Part shown: one piece after another, positions 50,201 to 62,940 of the stretch
How positions within the stretch are numbered: position 1 is the first letter of the stretch
Layout of the letters: the number at the start of each line of letters is the position of its first letter
Origin: Acanthopleura granulata
Lineage: Eukaryota; Mollusca; Polyplacophora; Chitonida; Chitonidae
Direction: 5' to 3'
NCBI GenBank assembly: GCA_016165875.1
Contig: JABBOT010000007.1
Coordinates: forward strand, 16,705,441-16,769,440
Length of the DNA: 64,000 nt
Notes under the pieces: generated by a model
The model's input: the letters and a program-made list of their open reading frames with translations, nothing else
What the model was told of the DNA's origin: nothing
Databases searched by the model: none
Made by a program: the position numbers and the translations under genes

Positions 50201-52782
50201 TGTCAGTGGTGTCAGTCATGCAAAGTTAAACCAGAAAACTGTCTCTTAGTTATTTCCCTAGTATACTTAGTTCCCCGTGAAGTATGCATTTCAAACATGG
50301 TGGTTAGCTTGGAATTTGTCCAAGTTTCAACCAGTTTTACGCTCATGTGGATTTATCAGTGATGATACATGAGGACACCTACCTGCAATTGACAGCTAAA
50401 ACGTCCAAGAGTATGGACGAACACCTTTTATTGGCCCCAGACTGGGTGTATTGAGGACAGCACCGGGAGTACAGAGGTATTTAAGGTAAGCTTATGGAAG
50501 ACGACAAGGCTGTGATCGTATACTTAATCACAGCCCTACTGGGCTAACTGTACATGTACCTTGTTTGGTGTATATGAGAAATTCCCAAAGGGCCCTCTGA
50601 ATTCCACTTGGTCTCCAGGTTTGAGAGCTCTTATATGCTTGGACATCCTTCCATCAGGATAGATCTAAATTATAACAGATTAAAGCATTAATCATGGTAC
50701 ACAAAACAGGAAATTAATTTATCTGGCAAGTCTCCTGAGAAAACTTCTGGTAGATGATCCCTGATATAGATGATCATTATAAAACTTTGACACTCCCAGT
50801 ATAAACACATTTGTTTAGAAATTTAGAAATTTGATGAATCATTAACCCTCTGTTGACTTACTTTTGTGGTATAGAGTCAGTAATTTTTAATGCTTGCTGA
50901 AGAGAATGAAGGTCACCTTAATCAGCAGGTCAAAGTAGCCGAGAGCCTCCTGCGGGCTTATCGGGGTGTACTGGCGAGTGATCACTTTGTCATCCTCAAT
51001 TATCCTGCAATAAAACGTGCATTAATCTGAACTGGGTACTGTTGTGACTTGTAACCCTGTGTAATGCCAGAACAAATGATATAAATGTATGCTTTCATTG
51101 TAAAAGAAATTTGATTTTAATCAATTCAATGATACACCCAAGAAATGACTAATTACAACACACATTTAACTGATAAACTGTATAATAATAAAGATTCTAG
51201 GAGATTCTATATTGCAAATATGAGTCCAGTGTGATCTGTGTATTCTGGCATGTTCTGTTTACATGCATTATTTAATTTTTCTCATTTGTGTTTTATGTTG
51301 TACTCAGCAATGTATTTCACTGATGAGAGAAGTAGAGATTACCCACCTCATGATAACGTGTTGCCCCATGAGCAGTCCCAGACGCTTTCCACCAGGAAGT
51401 CGAAATCTCAGAACATAGCTGTCAAAACTTTCTTGCTCTATGCTTGATATTAGAAAGTATTTGTATTCACACTCAGAGAGAATAGGTGCCTGAAATGGTA
51501 AACATACAAAATTTGATGAAAGAGTTATCCAAATATCCACTGGCAAAGCTACAAGAAAGAAACTTATATCTGATCTTCACTATATTTAATAATATTGCCC
51601 TGGGTCTCCTGTAATCACAGGCTTATTCCTTTCAGCCCGGGCTGCAAGAAAAAGGTGCTGATTTACATTAATACTCTGGTCTTGTTTACCAACCCTGGTA
51701 TTGCTTCTGAAGAAGAAATAATAAATAAAACTGGAACCAGAGTCTCTGGTAAGACAGTAGCTCTACTGGTTTGGACATAATTATTAAAGTCGATTACAAA
51801 GTTATATATGTATAACGGACAATGAACAATCAAAATTGAAAATAAATACTAAGACATACGTATCTATTCACTTGTGCCAAGTTTTGTTGAAACTGGACAA
51901 AAACTGTAACAATAACTAGTAGCATTTCGAAAGAAATGTTAACATATGCTGGATGAACAGACAGACAGTGAAATAATCATCGGAATGAAAACTACAATTT
52001 ATGTACCTTAATGTAGTTTCATTGAACACAGTCAAAAACTGTAGGAGGTCTTGCGTTTTGAAAGATACATGTATATTAACATATACTAGATAAACGGGCA
52101 GACGGACAACCAATTATGAAAACGGAAAATCGATACTATGAATGATGTATCTTGATGTCGTCTACGTTTCAACAAAGTTTTGCTGAAATGGGACAAAAAC
52201 TGTAGGAGTAGCATTTTGAAAATTTTAACATATTCTGTATGAACAGACACACAGGCAGACAACCGATCATCGAAATGAAAAATCCATACTATGAATTATG
52301 TATCTTGATGTCATCTACACTTGATATACGTTTCATTCAAATCAGACAAAAACTGTAGCAGGAGTGACGTTATAAAGGAAAAGCTAACAGACGCTGGACA
52401 GACAGAGGGGCGGACAGACGGGCAGACGTCAAACAACTTGCTAATACATCATCTTTTTTGGTCTTTGACCAGTAGAGCTAAAAAAAGAGAACAACAGAAG
52501 AATTCACTGGTCTAAAGCAGGCAGATTGGACTCCTGCCCCCAAATTTTTCTTGTACTTCAATAATCACTGAAGTTTACCTGTGCTGATGAAGCATCTATA
52601 TCCCCTGACTTCTCTGTGGTGACATCCCCCCTGCGGACCCTCTCACACTCCTTCTCCCACAGACACAGCTCCTCATCATATCTATCAAACACACAGGGCG
52701 TACATCCCATCCCACAACAGTCACTCTGTAGAGGCTCCTCTGGTTTGGGCGGAAGACGCAACACAATGTCTGTCTGATCCAT
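47269..52782 (-). CDS. CYB5RL: NADH-cytochrome b5 reductase-like protein, complete
   Basis: Flavoprotein reductase of the ferredoxin-NADP reductase superfamily, predicted to pass electrons from NADH through FAD to a haem or other acceptor. Six minus-strand exons: 52782-52579, 51489-51347, 51004-50917, 50664-50560, 48602-48399, 47475-47269 (stop TAG). They join without a stop into 316 residues, close to the human 315. The N-terminus has the oxidoreductase-like motif DCCGMGCTPCVFDRYDEEL (about 21-39), which separates CYB5RL from CYB5R1-4. The FAD site is RQYTPIS and GRMSKHI; the NADH site is LAAGTGIAPM and, near the end, FICGTTSFEKDM. There is no membrane anchor or cytochrome b5 domain. Convergent with SPTLC1, divergent from PARS2. 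Introns 1 and 4 carry mobile elements. Confidence 0.94.
47851..48029 (-). mobile_element. SINE family 1, 3'-truncated
   Basis: On the minus strand: head cgggcttctgtggccgaggg, box-B-like region, body up to gtttccccaggctcggcccg, then lost. In CYB5RL intron 5. Confidence 0.75.
48250..48368 (+). mobile_element. SINE family 1, diverged 3' part
   Basis: gtctgccaacaacttgcgga, accataatactggctggc, then agtatggcgtaaaacaccaa and tcaaacataaat. In CYB5RL intron 5. Confidence 0.7.
49258..49308 (+). mobile_element. SINE family 1 tail fragment
   Basis: gtggagtatagcgtaaaacg, gctagtcaaagaaataaata. Short remnant in CYB5RL intron 4. Confidence 0.45.
49787..50536. mobile_element. 750-bp foldback DNA element flanked by TA
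   Basis: Arms of about 250 bp: 49787-50046 is an imperfect reverse complement of about 50279-50536. Ends are GGGCTGTGAT... and ...ATCACAGCCC, with TA on each side (49785-49786, 50537-50538), the target duplication of Tc1/mariner-type insertion. The terminal bases form a second small hairpin (ctgtgat...atcacag). The central about 230 bp has no recognisable transposase. In CYB5RL intron 4. Confidence 0.8.
51720..52486. mobile_element. dispersed repeat A, copy 2
   Basis: Matches 10300-11100 at both ends (agacagtagctctactggtt; cttgctaatacatcatc ... ttggtctttgaccag) and contains several roughly 150-bp subunits with the words ggacaaccgatcatcg, aattatgtatcttgatgtc, ggacaaaaactgtaggagta. No SINE inside. 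In CYB5RL intron 1. Confidence 0.7.
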
Positions 52783-54646
52783 TGTAACTGGGCACTATAA
52801 CTCTCACCACAGCTATGACGATGAAAAATCACTGCACAGAATAGGGCTCACACATCAGTGAGTGGTTCATAAAAGGGTCTGTCAGACATGAAGATAAAAA
52901 TCCTCACCACCATCATGGATGTCTGAAAACCTTCATATGTCAAGTCTGACAGTTTTTCAGCAATCGAAACTCCAAGATGGGACTAGTTAAGAGATCTCTG
53001 TGAAACATTTAAAATACTACTGAAGAATACATAAAACTGCTATTTTAGCATTACTGTATTTAGTTTGACCAGTTCTATTGTTCATGATGCTTTTCCTTTC
53101 ATTTAACCAGTTGTGGATGAGAGTTTTTAAAGTCCATGTCGTACATCAGACATGTCCACCATGAAAACCCCTTCATTACTACATGCTATTCCCCCGCAGA
53201 CCAGCAAGGATATCTGTCACTTCTGTTCCTTTGTCCTCTGTTTTTCTTTTCTTTAGGCATGAAGAATCTGTAAAATTTGAAAAAGGTGTAAAATAAACTG
53301 GGACACAGAATCATACCATACATGTATCATGTACAGCCATTTAAAGTTCTAACATCAACCCATTCTTATCACTCTGCTCAAAGGAAACACCAATAAAATG
53401 AGCCCATGCAGGGCTTACAAATTAAGTATTTAACTTGATAATATCAGTAATAATGAAGTGCTCATCAGCTTTGGGATGAGTACAAAAAGTCAACCAACAC
53501 AAATGGTAATTTTTTGACCACATAGAGCAAAAGAAAAAATAAGATTGGGATGGGATAAAAGTATTTTCTCCAGTATTTAAAACAACTGTTTAACAATATA
53601 GGCAATACATATCACATTATATGAATAACTAGTGATAAGTTAGACAAAATATTTACACATATATTTTATATCCCTTATAACAAAATTATATCAACATATT
53701 ATAATGCATAATGCATAACATATTTCATTAATTTCAGGAAGAGAATCCCTGTTTGAGCTTCACAAATAGTGGGCAAAGTAGGCCGAGACATTTAGTTCTC
53801 TCTGTTGTCAGAAGGACTTTTGATGGTGAGAAGAGAAGCACTACAATATTGGTACTAGTTACGAGAGTTTTCAATGATTAATGTACAATGTAAGCCGAAT
53901 CGGCATTTCGGGAGTCTCATAACTATGCAGGCTGAGGCAGGACAATGGCGGTACTCTCGCTAACTAACATGGCATAAAACAGTATTTTTCGGAAAATACT
54001 TGGAGGTTTCCGTGGCCGGTCTCAAAACTCCCATGGCCGACTGTGGAGTTCGGAAGGAGCAGGCATTAATTTACACAGTAAAATCATGTCTTCAGCCGCA
54101 CTAGTTTGCAAGACCATCCCCCTTGTCTTGTTTCAACCTGCGTGAACTCATGAGACTCCTGAAATGCCGACTCTGTTCTGAAATAAATATCCGGATTGGC
54201 CTTAGCTAATGCAAATAACTTTAGTCCTGGTATTTAAGTCTTAAAACAATCACATCATAATATCACCTTAGACATGTTTGATTTAAGAAAAGCATATAAG
54301 GACAGAATTTAATTAAAGACAAATGAAATCTTCTCGGCTTAAATGAAATATCGCCAATGTTGTTTTTGAACACTAAAGAGTAAAGCGTAGACTAAACCAA
54401 AGTGACGACATGTAATTTCATAGATTCCCTAAGTTTTCATTGTCATTTTAAGCAAAGTGCAAAATGTATGAAAACACCTGACATATAAACATATAAACAA
54501 TTCGCCTGAGTTACGATTACCATTATCTTCCATGATCTTGTTGACAAATGTAAGTGATTAACATAGCAGTTATCTGTCAAAACATTCATAACGTCTGCAC
54601 GGATCGAGCTTCAGACTCTTCTGCGTTTGAAAACGACAAAAGACCT
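52783..54646. other. intergenic DNA between CYB5RL and PARS2 (divergent)
   Basis: Contains the CYB5RL leader and a TIR element at 53902-54171. No other gene supported. Confidence 0.45.
53902..54171. mobile_element. TIR element between CYB5RL and PARS2
   Basis: Left end cggcatttcgggagtctcat and the reverse of the right end cggcatttcaggagtctcat differ at one base. Weaker inverted pairing continues about 50 bases inward. A word of its interior (ctctcgctaactaac) recurs with one change at about 14577-14591 in COA7 intron 1, hinting at a second, decayed copy there. Confidence 0.6.
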
Positions 54647-54654
54647 ACTTCCGG
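54647..54654 (+). promoter_or_regulatory. ETS/GABP-type motif in the PARS2 promoter
   Basis: ACTTCCGG, reverse of CCGGAAGT, about 170 bp before the PARS2 start codon. Such sites are common in promoters of nuclear genes for mitochondrial proteins. An 8-base match is weak on its own; a chance copy also occurs in COA7 intron 1. Confidence 0.35.
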
Positions 54655-54824
54655 TGAAAACTAGCAGACGGAAAAAAGAAACATGTTTTAATGATGTGTG
54701 TTGTTTCTGTAACAAGATACAAGTTCTCTTATGCCACTAAAGTAGCGGGCCAAGCCGATCATATCTATAAGTGACCAACACTGTAATTAAGGTCAGAGAC
54801 AGTGGACCGTTAAAGTACATAACA

Positions 54825-57800
54825 ATGAATCTGACACGTTACTGTACTTACACGTGCACACGGCTAGCCGCCGAAAATGAAAGTGTGAACCTGTTGTTAA
54901 GGTGTGTAAGGGGACACAGGTTGAAAAGTCCCTCTGCTCTGGTTATCATGAGGCAAAATGCGGCGTCTTTTCAAAGAAGATGCATGTATACGAGAAAGTA
55001 CATTTCAAGAATGTTCTTAAACCCTGGAAAACCACAGCCGAAGGAAACAGACCTGGTTTGCAAAAGTCACAAGGTACCGTACATATATGTACTGTACTCA
55101 TGTAGCTCGCCTACAGTAGCTCTGTCATGCGTGTGCATTGTGATTCACATTAAACAATCAATATTATACATAAGGCTTTATAAATGTGTGTTTCTCTGAC
55201 ATTGGCAGACAAGAAAATTACTTTTAAAATGGGACTGCATCCTGCTGTGCATAAAGGTAGGTTTTGCAGTAGCTGTCATCTGGAATTGTTTAAGCCAGTG
55301 GGTTACTTTATCTGAATGTAATCAACATGTATGTGCATAGCTGAAGTTAACTTGATGCTAATATGGAGCTCACATCATTTTAAAACGTTAGGATGGTTTG
55401 CTTTCTCCTTTCTCCTGGCCTTTGAGTTCATGGCATGATGTCATGATATTATCAGTCAGTTCATGAACGCTGTGGAACTTTCTAAAGTCATTATTTCAAA
55501 AACAGACACTCAAGGAACAAGTGTGACATTAGGTGCAAGATACATGAGCATGATGGCATAGTGTTACCAGCAAATGATACATACTAAATGTATAACTGCG
55601 TGTCTTAAAGAATAAATAGGGACCTCCGAGGCTCAGTCGGTTAGCGCGCTATCACAGCACAATGACCTGAAGCCTCCCACCAATGCGGTCGCTGTGAGTT
55701 CAGGCCTAGCTCATGCTGGCTTCCTCTCTGGCCGTACATGGGAAGGTCTGCCAGCAACCTGCGGATGGTTGTGGGTTTCCCCCAGGCTCTGCCCGGTTTC
55801 CTCCCACCATAATGCTGGCCGCCGTTGCATAAGTGAAATATTCTTGAGTACGGCATAAAACACCAATTAAATAAATAAGTAAAGAAATAAAGAATAAAAA
55901 TGGTCAATAAACTTTACATCCCAATAAATCACTCAACAGATATAATTTGTACTTTTGAATTTGTTTCATTTCATCTTTGAAGAAATGATGTTATTTTAAG
56001 TTATCAATACAAACATTTTTTGAGTGAGAGGTGCTGTTAACTTCTTGTCTTGGTATTTGCTTTTCTCTTGGTGTGTATTGCCTGATTATTCAGACCCTGT
56101 TACCTCACTCATCTGACCATTTCTGTTTTTTAAGCTGATGCTGTATAATGATATCATTGTGCAAGGGCATACTGGTGCTTTCCACTTGTTACCACTTGGC
56201 ATAAGAGCTTTAGAGAAACTGACTCATTTGATAGATGAGGAGTTGCAAGCATTAGGATGTGAAAAACTCACCTTGACAACAATGACAAGCAGACATCTTT
56301 GGGAGAAAACTGGTGAGCATTTTTACTTCTCATTTTGATGGAGTGTTCAATAAGGATTCTGCATGTGAGCTTAGATGTATGGAAATCACAGTGGTAGGCA
56401 TGTATCATCTTTTTTTTTTTAACCAGAAACTGTTATTTGTACAAGTACACCACATGTATATGGTGCAAGTTAGCATTTAACATTTAATAAGGATATTAAA
56501 TATCTTCAAATGTTTTATTTCTATAATTCACTAATATTTAAACTATCATTATCAAACGATAACAAAAATAATAACACTGTTATATGATTATTTTAAGTAA
56601 GTAATAATATCTGCATGTTGATATGGTGGCAATGTTTTTTTTATACTGACAGGCTTTTAATTGCTGGTAATGAAACAGAAACATTAGTTTCTCACTAAGT
56701 TATGCAGATTTTCACTAAGTTTTCCATTTGTTGCTAAAAAGATCGATGGCATTCTATGGGGTCAGAGCTGTTTAAATTGAAGGACAGGCATGACATGGAC
56801 TATTGTTTGGGGCCGGTAAGTCTCAGCAGGTAACAGGCTTACAATTGTGGGGCGTTAACAACTTTCTGATTTCACAATAATTACCTTTACACATTGAATC
56901 TGTGTGAAATGTTCCAAGAGGAAGTTAATCTGATGAGATATGTGGGATTTGAAGGAATGATCAGAATGATATTCTCAAGGGGAATTGGAATAAATAAACT
57001 GTATGGAAACTGACTATTTAAATACAGGTACTAGAAGTATTGCTGGGGGCCTCCGTGGCTCAGTCGGTTAGCGTGCTAATGCAGCGCAATGACTGAATCC
57101 TCCCACCAATGTGGTCGCTGTGAGTTCAAGCCCAGCTCATGCTGGCTTCCTCTCCGGCCGTATGTGGAAAGGTCTGCCAGCAACCTGCGGATGGTCGTGG
57201 GTCTCCCCCTGGCTCTGCCGGATTTCCTCCCACCATAATGCCGTTGTATAAGTGAAATATTCTTGAGTACAGCGTTAAACACAAATCAAATAAATAAATA
57301 AATATAAATATTGCTGAGTCAACAGGTGAAAGTTTAGCCACAAGACTTTTAGGGTTTAATGGCATACATGTATAGCAGTACTTTTCATATTTATTTCTGC
57401 TCCTCAGTGTTGTATCATTAATTATAAGTAAATGGGTATTATTCTAAGGTTACTCACTGTCCTTATATATTTATCAGACACATGAAGAGGCCATTACAGA
57501 TTTGGTGGCATCTCAGTCCATCTCTTACAAAAGACTTCCCATAATGCTCTATCAGGTACTGTCCTGTATATTATTGTCATTGTAATCTCCAGTACGGATT
57601 TTTTGAATAGCAGTTTTCCTAATTAGCTAAAATTGTCTCTAGTGTTGTCAGTTTATCCCAGCAATGAGATTTACTACTTGATCGTGAGCATTTCCTGTCT
57701 GTACATTCTTCAGATACGTACTAGTGTTCTTCCCATCAGTGCGGTCGCTGTGAGTTCAAGCCCAGCTCATGCTGGCTTCCTCTCCGGCCGTAATCTGCGA

Positions 57801-60800
57801 GCAACTTGCGGATGGTCGTGGGTTTCCCCCGCCGTCATATAAGTGAAATATTCTTCAGTACGGCGTAAAACATCAATCAAATAAATAAATAAATAAATAT
57901 TAGTGTTCTTTAGAAAACCCAAGTGCACAATTCAGGCTATTTGACATGGTGAAGTAATGTTCATGTAATTGTAATTGTAATGTATTGTATCTGGAGAAAA
58001 AATTTTGTATGTGAAAGATGAGATTTGAGGTTTTCTCACGAAAGATTTTTGCACAATTGTTTTTACAGTTTGTATTTCGATATTTGCATTGAAGTGCTTG
58101 ATTTCAGATCACTCGAAAGTTTCGCGATGAAATGGCGCCAAAATATGGTTTATTGAGAGGACGCGAATTTGAAATGAAAGGTAGGGCCAGAATGCCTTTG
58201 CCACCAGCATCCATCTTTACAATATATATTTTTTTTACAATATGTTAAATGCTATCAACAAGACAATAATCAAAAAGGTACTATTTTCTGTTTAAATTTT
58301 TAATCCATTTTATGAAATATTACTAAATATATAATAAATGCACAACTATGCAGGAATCCAGTTATTTTATATCTTTCTTATGAATGTTCTTACATTAATT
58401 TGTGTGTGGAGTGTATAGAATCTGAATGAAGGTAAACCTCTGTCTGAATCCTCCTGTTTCCATTCCAGATTTATATACTTTTGATTCATCTGAAGAAAGA
58501 GCCAAGGAAACATATGACAGAATTAACCAAACCTACAGTAGTATATTTAACAGACTGCAGTTAAATTATATAAGAGGTGAGTAGTAAACAGATTCTCACA
58601 AACTAATCTGTCAGTGTTTTTTCATATACAGTTTCGTTGTGAAGGCCGTGCAATTCTGGGACTACTACTGTATGATCATCATTTTTGGATAAATTCATAA
58701 TTGAGTTTTTGATTAATTTTTTCTTCAAGTATTTTCTTTCAATGTCACAAAAATAGTAATAGTAGTTTTCACAAATCATAAAGTGGTGCCTTACGGAAGC
58801 ATCATGGTGAAAAGGAAAAGCTAGATAGTTATTTTGGAGTCGAATGTTTGGTAATAGGCTTGAAATAATAAAGAGAGGTCTGAAACAGCAAGTAAAACTG
58901 TATTGTTTTTCCTTGACAAAACACCCACGTAAATAACGATATGAATGATATTCTAAAAATTGAAATATATGTCAGTCTAATAAAGTCTTCACTGTCCAAA
59001 TACTTCCATGTGTCATACTTTCAACAATTTACATTTGACTCTTGAGTTCAAATCCTGGTCCCATTAGATATGAGCTTTTCTATTACAGTTGCCGGGGACT
59101 CGGGTGCAATAGGGGGAGATCTGTCTCATGAATTTCACATCCCAGCAGATATAGGGCAGGACAGGCTTCTCATTTGCTCAGAGTAAGTTGTCAGTTCTGC
59201 ACAGATGCGTGGAAGAGAGGTTGTTCACACAAGTTATGAGGAAAGTATTTACTGATACTTTGCCTGTTTGCATTTACTAAATGTAGATAAACATGTTGAA
59301 CAAAACTGCACTACTTGCATACATCGGACATCATTTTGTTAAGGTGAAAAAAATCAGAAGGGAGTTCTTTTGGTGCTTTCAGAGTGTTTGGTTTGACTTC
59401 ATATCAAATCCAGCATGTCCAGGTGGTTTACCCAAGACTAGATGAAGTATATACCTTGAGCTTGGGGTCTTGCACTGTTGAATACAGACGTAGAAGTGAA
59501 ATGTTGTTAATGTTGATTTCGTAAATAAGTACTTCTGATAAAAGGCTTATTTATACGTGCATTTTGTTTGTTTCTTTGTTCTTGTCATTAGTTGTGGCCA
59601 AGGGTGGAACCAGGAGCTAGTAGGTAAGAATTGACAGATCAGTTTGGTTTCTTCTTAACTGATGGGAAGTTATGCAGTTCTTTTTCTGATAAAAATAGAC
59701 TTTTGACAATGCATACATTGAACATTGGATATTGTCATCATTTTTTTTTCTTAAAGGCTATTTAGGGGCCTCTGTGGCTCAGTCAGTTAGAGTGCTAGCG
59801 CAGTGCCATGACCCAAAGCCTCCCACCAAAGAGGTCACTGTGAGTTCAAGTCCAGCTCATGCTGGCTTCCTGTCTGGCTGTAACTTGCGGATGGTCGTGG
59901 GTTTTCCCACGGGCTCTGCCTCCCAGTTTCCTCTCACCATAATGCTGGCTGCTGGCGCGTAAGTGAAATATTCTTGAGTAAGGCGTAAAACACCAATCCA
60001 GTAAATAAATAAATAAGTCTGCTTTTCATATTTAATCTGTTGCAATTATTATGATGGCTGTCAGTGTCCACTTGTCTATTGGATGTTGACCTGAAGTCCT
60101 AAAGTTTATTCAGGGGTTAATTTCTACACTTTCATGGTGCATTTTCGACAACTTTGATTTTACAGACAGGCAAAGCAATCAGAAATGCTATAGATCAGAC
60201 TGCGGACCAAATTTGACAGACAGAATTGGGATTGAGGTGGGTGGAAATGCCTTCTAGGAGAGCTGATAGAGGGGCAGAAAGCTCACTTGTAATTCAGGAT
60301 GTTAGCTCCACCTAACAACCACCTTTAAGCGAAGTATGCACCATTTAAAGTAAAAGACAGCTCTTGACTGTGGCACTATTCATTAACAAAAATTACAAAA
60401 TTCTTTTTTAAAAACAAAAAATACAGTTTGTATGATTTTGTTTCTAAATTGTCTTCGTTTGAAAGTGGGAGTATTTTGCTGCCCACTGGGAATCTGAAGG
60501 CACCCATGCTTTTAAGCTTGTGGGAGATTGACCAATCAGAGGGCTAGGAGATATCAGTGGTTTATAAGCTGTGATGTAAATCTTCTGAGTTCTGAGTGAA
60601 TGTAACATGTAAAAACATAGGGACAGGACTCTCTCTCACGTTGTATGCTAACGTTTACTAGTATAGGTGTCAACAACACTGTAAATTACTTCCAGACCAT
60701 TGTGTTATGGCAGGAGTAAGTTTCTAGATCAGTTGATGTTCTAAATTTACATACATATTTAAGTTTCAACCACAACCTTAACAACAAACTACAGTCTCCG

Positions 60801-62837
60801 GTGACAAGAGTGCTCCACGCATGAATGAATTATGTGACAGGGAATATATAATGGCTGCGTTTCATGCTCCTTGATGGAGCACTGCCAAATGTCAATTTCC
60901 ACTGTTGTCGTAGCTTTTAGAAAAAAAATTCCTGTATCGAAATTAACATAATATTGTCCAACCTTTTTGGCAAACTTAACTTAGAACTTGCACTGTCTTT
61001 CATTTTGTGCTGATACCCTAAGGGTTATTTATGTCTGTTAAACCTGTTCTTATTGCTACATTTCTACATCCAGCATGAATATCTACATATATATACATGT
61101 AGTACTATATGTAAATCTATATCTATATTTATAATGTGGAAACAGTTACAACCTGTTTGAAGACTAAAGAGAATATTTGACATCATTGTTTTTCAGCCTG
61201 TTCAATGTGGCCCAAAAATTCTGTTGTAGAGCCTCAATGATTTTTTTTCACATTTAAAAAATATGTGAAACTGTATTTGGGATGGGTATAAAATTCAGTT
61301 ATGCATGCATAATTTGTTTAAAGTTGGTGTACTTGTTTAAATCTTGTTATACTAGTTGGTAGCATATAATATTTAAACACTTCTAATTTGTTTGCAGGTG
61401 GGCCACACCTTTTTTCTAGGAACCAAATATTCTGAACCTTTGAATGCGACCTTCCAGACAGAATGTGGAAAACAGGAGTGAGTGATGTCATTCAGGCTTC
61501 GTTTGTCTTTTCTGTTTACTTGTCTGTGTCATAAATGTGTCAGAATGAAATTATTTGAACTTATTAACAAATGTAACGAACGGTTTACTAATAAGGAGAA
61601 TTCCTTCATAAGATACATAACTCCTGTCAAACTAATTCATTACACCCTCCAGACTGAATCGTGATACTGCACACCTGCAGAGCTGATGCATTAAACCTGC
61701 CATAATGATTTATAACTCTCGTCAAGCTGATTTGCTTACACATGTCAAAATGATTTATGATTTTGATGCTATACATATATTACTGACGGTAATTATTCAT
61801 ACCTGTCTGACCTGCCGCCCCTTGATCGTGGCGATGTCCTCTCCCTTACAGATTACTACAAATGGGTTGTTATGGACTTGGGGTGACCCGAATCTTACAG
61901 GCAGGGTTGGAGGTGTTATCTCTGGAGAATCAGATCAGATGGCCACACCTTCTGGCTCCATACCAGGTTATAATCATTCCACAGAAGGTACATGTACACA
62001 CAAGTTTTCCTTGTGAAACAAAAAGACAGCTTAACCATTCATTTTTTAGTTTTTGTGTCATGGAATTTTGTTGTGGAAAAACCATGCAGTGGCTTGTGAG
62101 ACTTAAAAAAATAAAATAAAATAAAATGGAAAGCTTAGTCCTTGCTGAACAAACATGATTGACATGAAGAGATAACAATTCGTGGATTTGTCAGTGGGGG
62201 ATATTTTCGTCAAGTCAGATGTCATTCTCAAACAACCTTGCATGTTTTCACTGCAATGCGGCTCCTGTATGACCAGTAAAGAAAATTACCGGTAGTTTGT
62301 CTGGGTCAACCTCTTTCAAAATTCGTTGCGTTATAGAGCACGGTATGAAATGTTTATCACATGATAGATCGAGTAGACAGAACTGCATGGCTTATTTTGC
62401 CATTTAAGGATGCATGTGTGAATGTTTTTTCTTCTTTATTTGTATACTTGCCTGGTGCTTCATTTTATGAATTATTTCACATAAAATGTCTAAAGATGCA
62501 AGTGATCCTGAAATAACTCCACTATTGGGCATATTATTTGGCGCATTGTGGTTCTAGTTGGAAAGTTTGTGCTAATATGATTAATGTACATCTAATTACA
62601 GGCCTGTCAATCAGTAATCAATCATTCAATCAGCGTTGTGTTGTGTTGTGTTTCCAGGAAGGTTATAAAGCAGATGTGTGTTTTGATTTGGCCGAGTCGC
62701 TGTCTGATAGCCTCTCATTACGATCTGTGCTAACAAATGAGGTTGTGATAGATGATAGGACACAGATGACCATCGGCAAACGATTGTACGAAGCCAAGAG
62801 ATTAGGATTTCCCTACATCATCGTCATTGGCAAAACG
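54825..62837 (+). CDS. PARS2: mitochondrial prolyl-tRNA synthetase, 5' twelve exons
   Basis: Class II synthetase that charges mitochondrial tRNA-Pro in the matrix. Exons: 54825-55073, 56135-56312, 56742-56815, 57478-57555, 58108-58180, 58469-58576, 59089-59182, 59592-59623, 60166-60236, 61398-61477, 61852-61987, 62658-62837. These make 451 codons with consistent phases; about 35 more residues are expected beyond 62837, probably outside the window. The first ATG of the open frame gives an Arg-rich, acid-poor N-terminus, fitting a transit peptide. Seen: motif 1 region [27 protein letters not shown], motif 2 [33 protein letters not shown], motif 3 [17 protein letters not shown], and the start of the anticodon-binding domain ([16 protein letters not shown]). 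No bacterial-type editing domain, as in other animal PARS2. Exon 8 is only 32 bases. Confidence 0.94.
55619..55888 (+). mobile_element. SINE family 1, full-length, with target duplication
   Basis: Head gggacctccgaggctcagtc ggttagcg (box A), gtgagttcaggcc (box B), body and AAATA tail. Flanked by aaagaataaa at 55607-55616 and 55889-55898. In PARS2 intron 1. Confidence 0.9.
57046..57308 (+). mobile_element. SINE family 1, full-length, with target duplication
   Basis: Head ggggcctccgtggctcagtc, body lacking a few bases after cataatg, AAATA tail. Flanked by tattgctg at 57038-57045 and 57309-57316. In PARS2 intron 3. Confidence 0.92.
57732..57900 (+). mobile_element. SINE family 1, 5'-truncated and internally deleted, with target duplication
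   Basis: Starts inside the head (cccatcagtgcggtcgctg), and the body lacks the region between gtttccccc and gccgtcatataag. Flanked by a perfect 10-base duplication tagtgttctt (57722-57731, 57901-57910). The duplication around a truncated copy shows that truncation happened at or before insertion. Confidence 0.92.
59764..60018 (+). mobile_element. SINE family 1, full-length but internally shortened
   Basis: ggggcctctgtggctcagtc head, box-B gtgagttcaagtcc, body lacking about 25 bases after gtctggctg, tail AAATAAATAAATAA. In PARS2 intron 8. No clear target duplication. Confidence 0.85.
60446..60896. repeat. dispersed repeat B, copy 1 (PARS2 intron 9)
   Basis: About 450 bp with direct-orientation similarity to 63557-64000 along its whole length; shared words include gtattttgctgcc, tctgaaggcacccatgc and caacaacactg. 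No coding capacity or known terminal structure. Confidence 0.75.
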
Positions 62838-62940
62838 GTAGGCTGCATGGTGGTTGTTGTTGGTAAGATGGATGTTCAAATATGGAGTTCAAATCCACAT
62901 CTCAATGAATCGGCAGCAGGGTGACTGGGTTTGTCATGAG

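Noticed and set aside
54771..54824. Upstream in-frame extension of PARS2 beginning at GTG
   Set aside because: Nuclear gene; the first ATG at 54825 gives a good transit peptide, and upstream codons have no support.
57076..57365. Minus-strand frames with [20 protein letters not shown] sequence, seen also near 27863, 55641 and 63004
   Set aside because: Antisense reading of the SINE body; recurs wherever the SINE is inserted.
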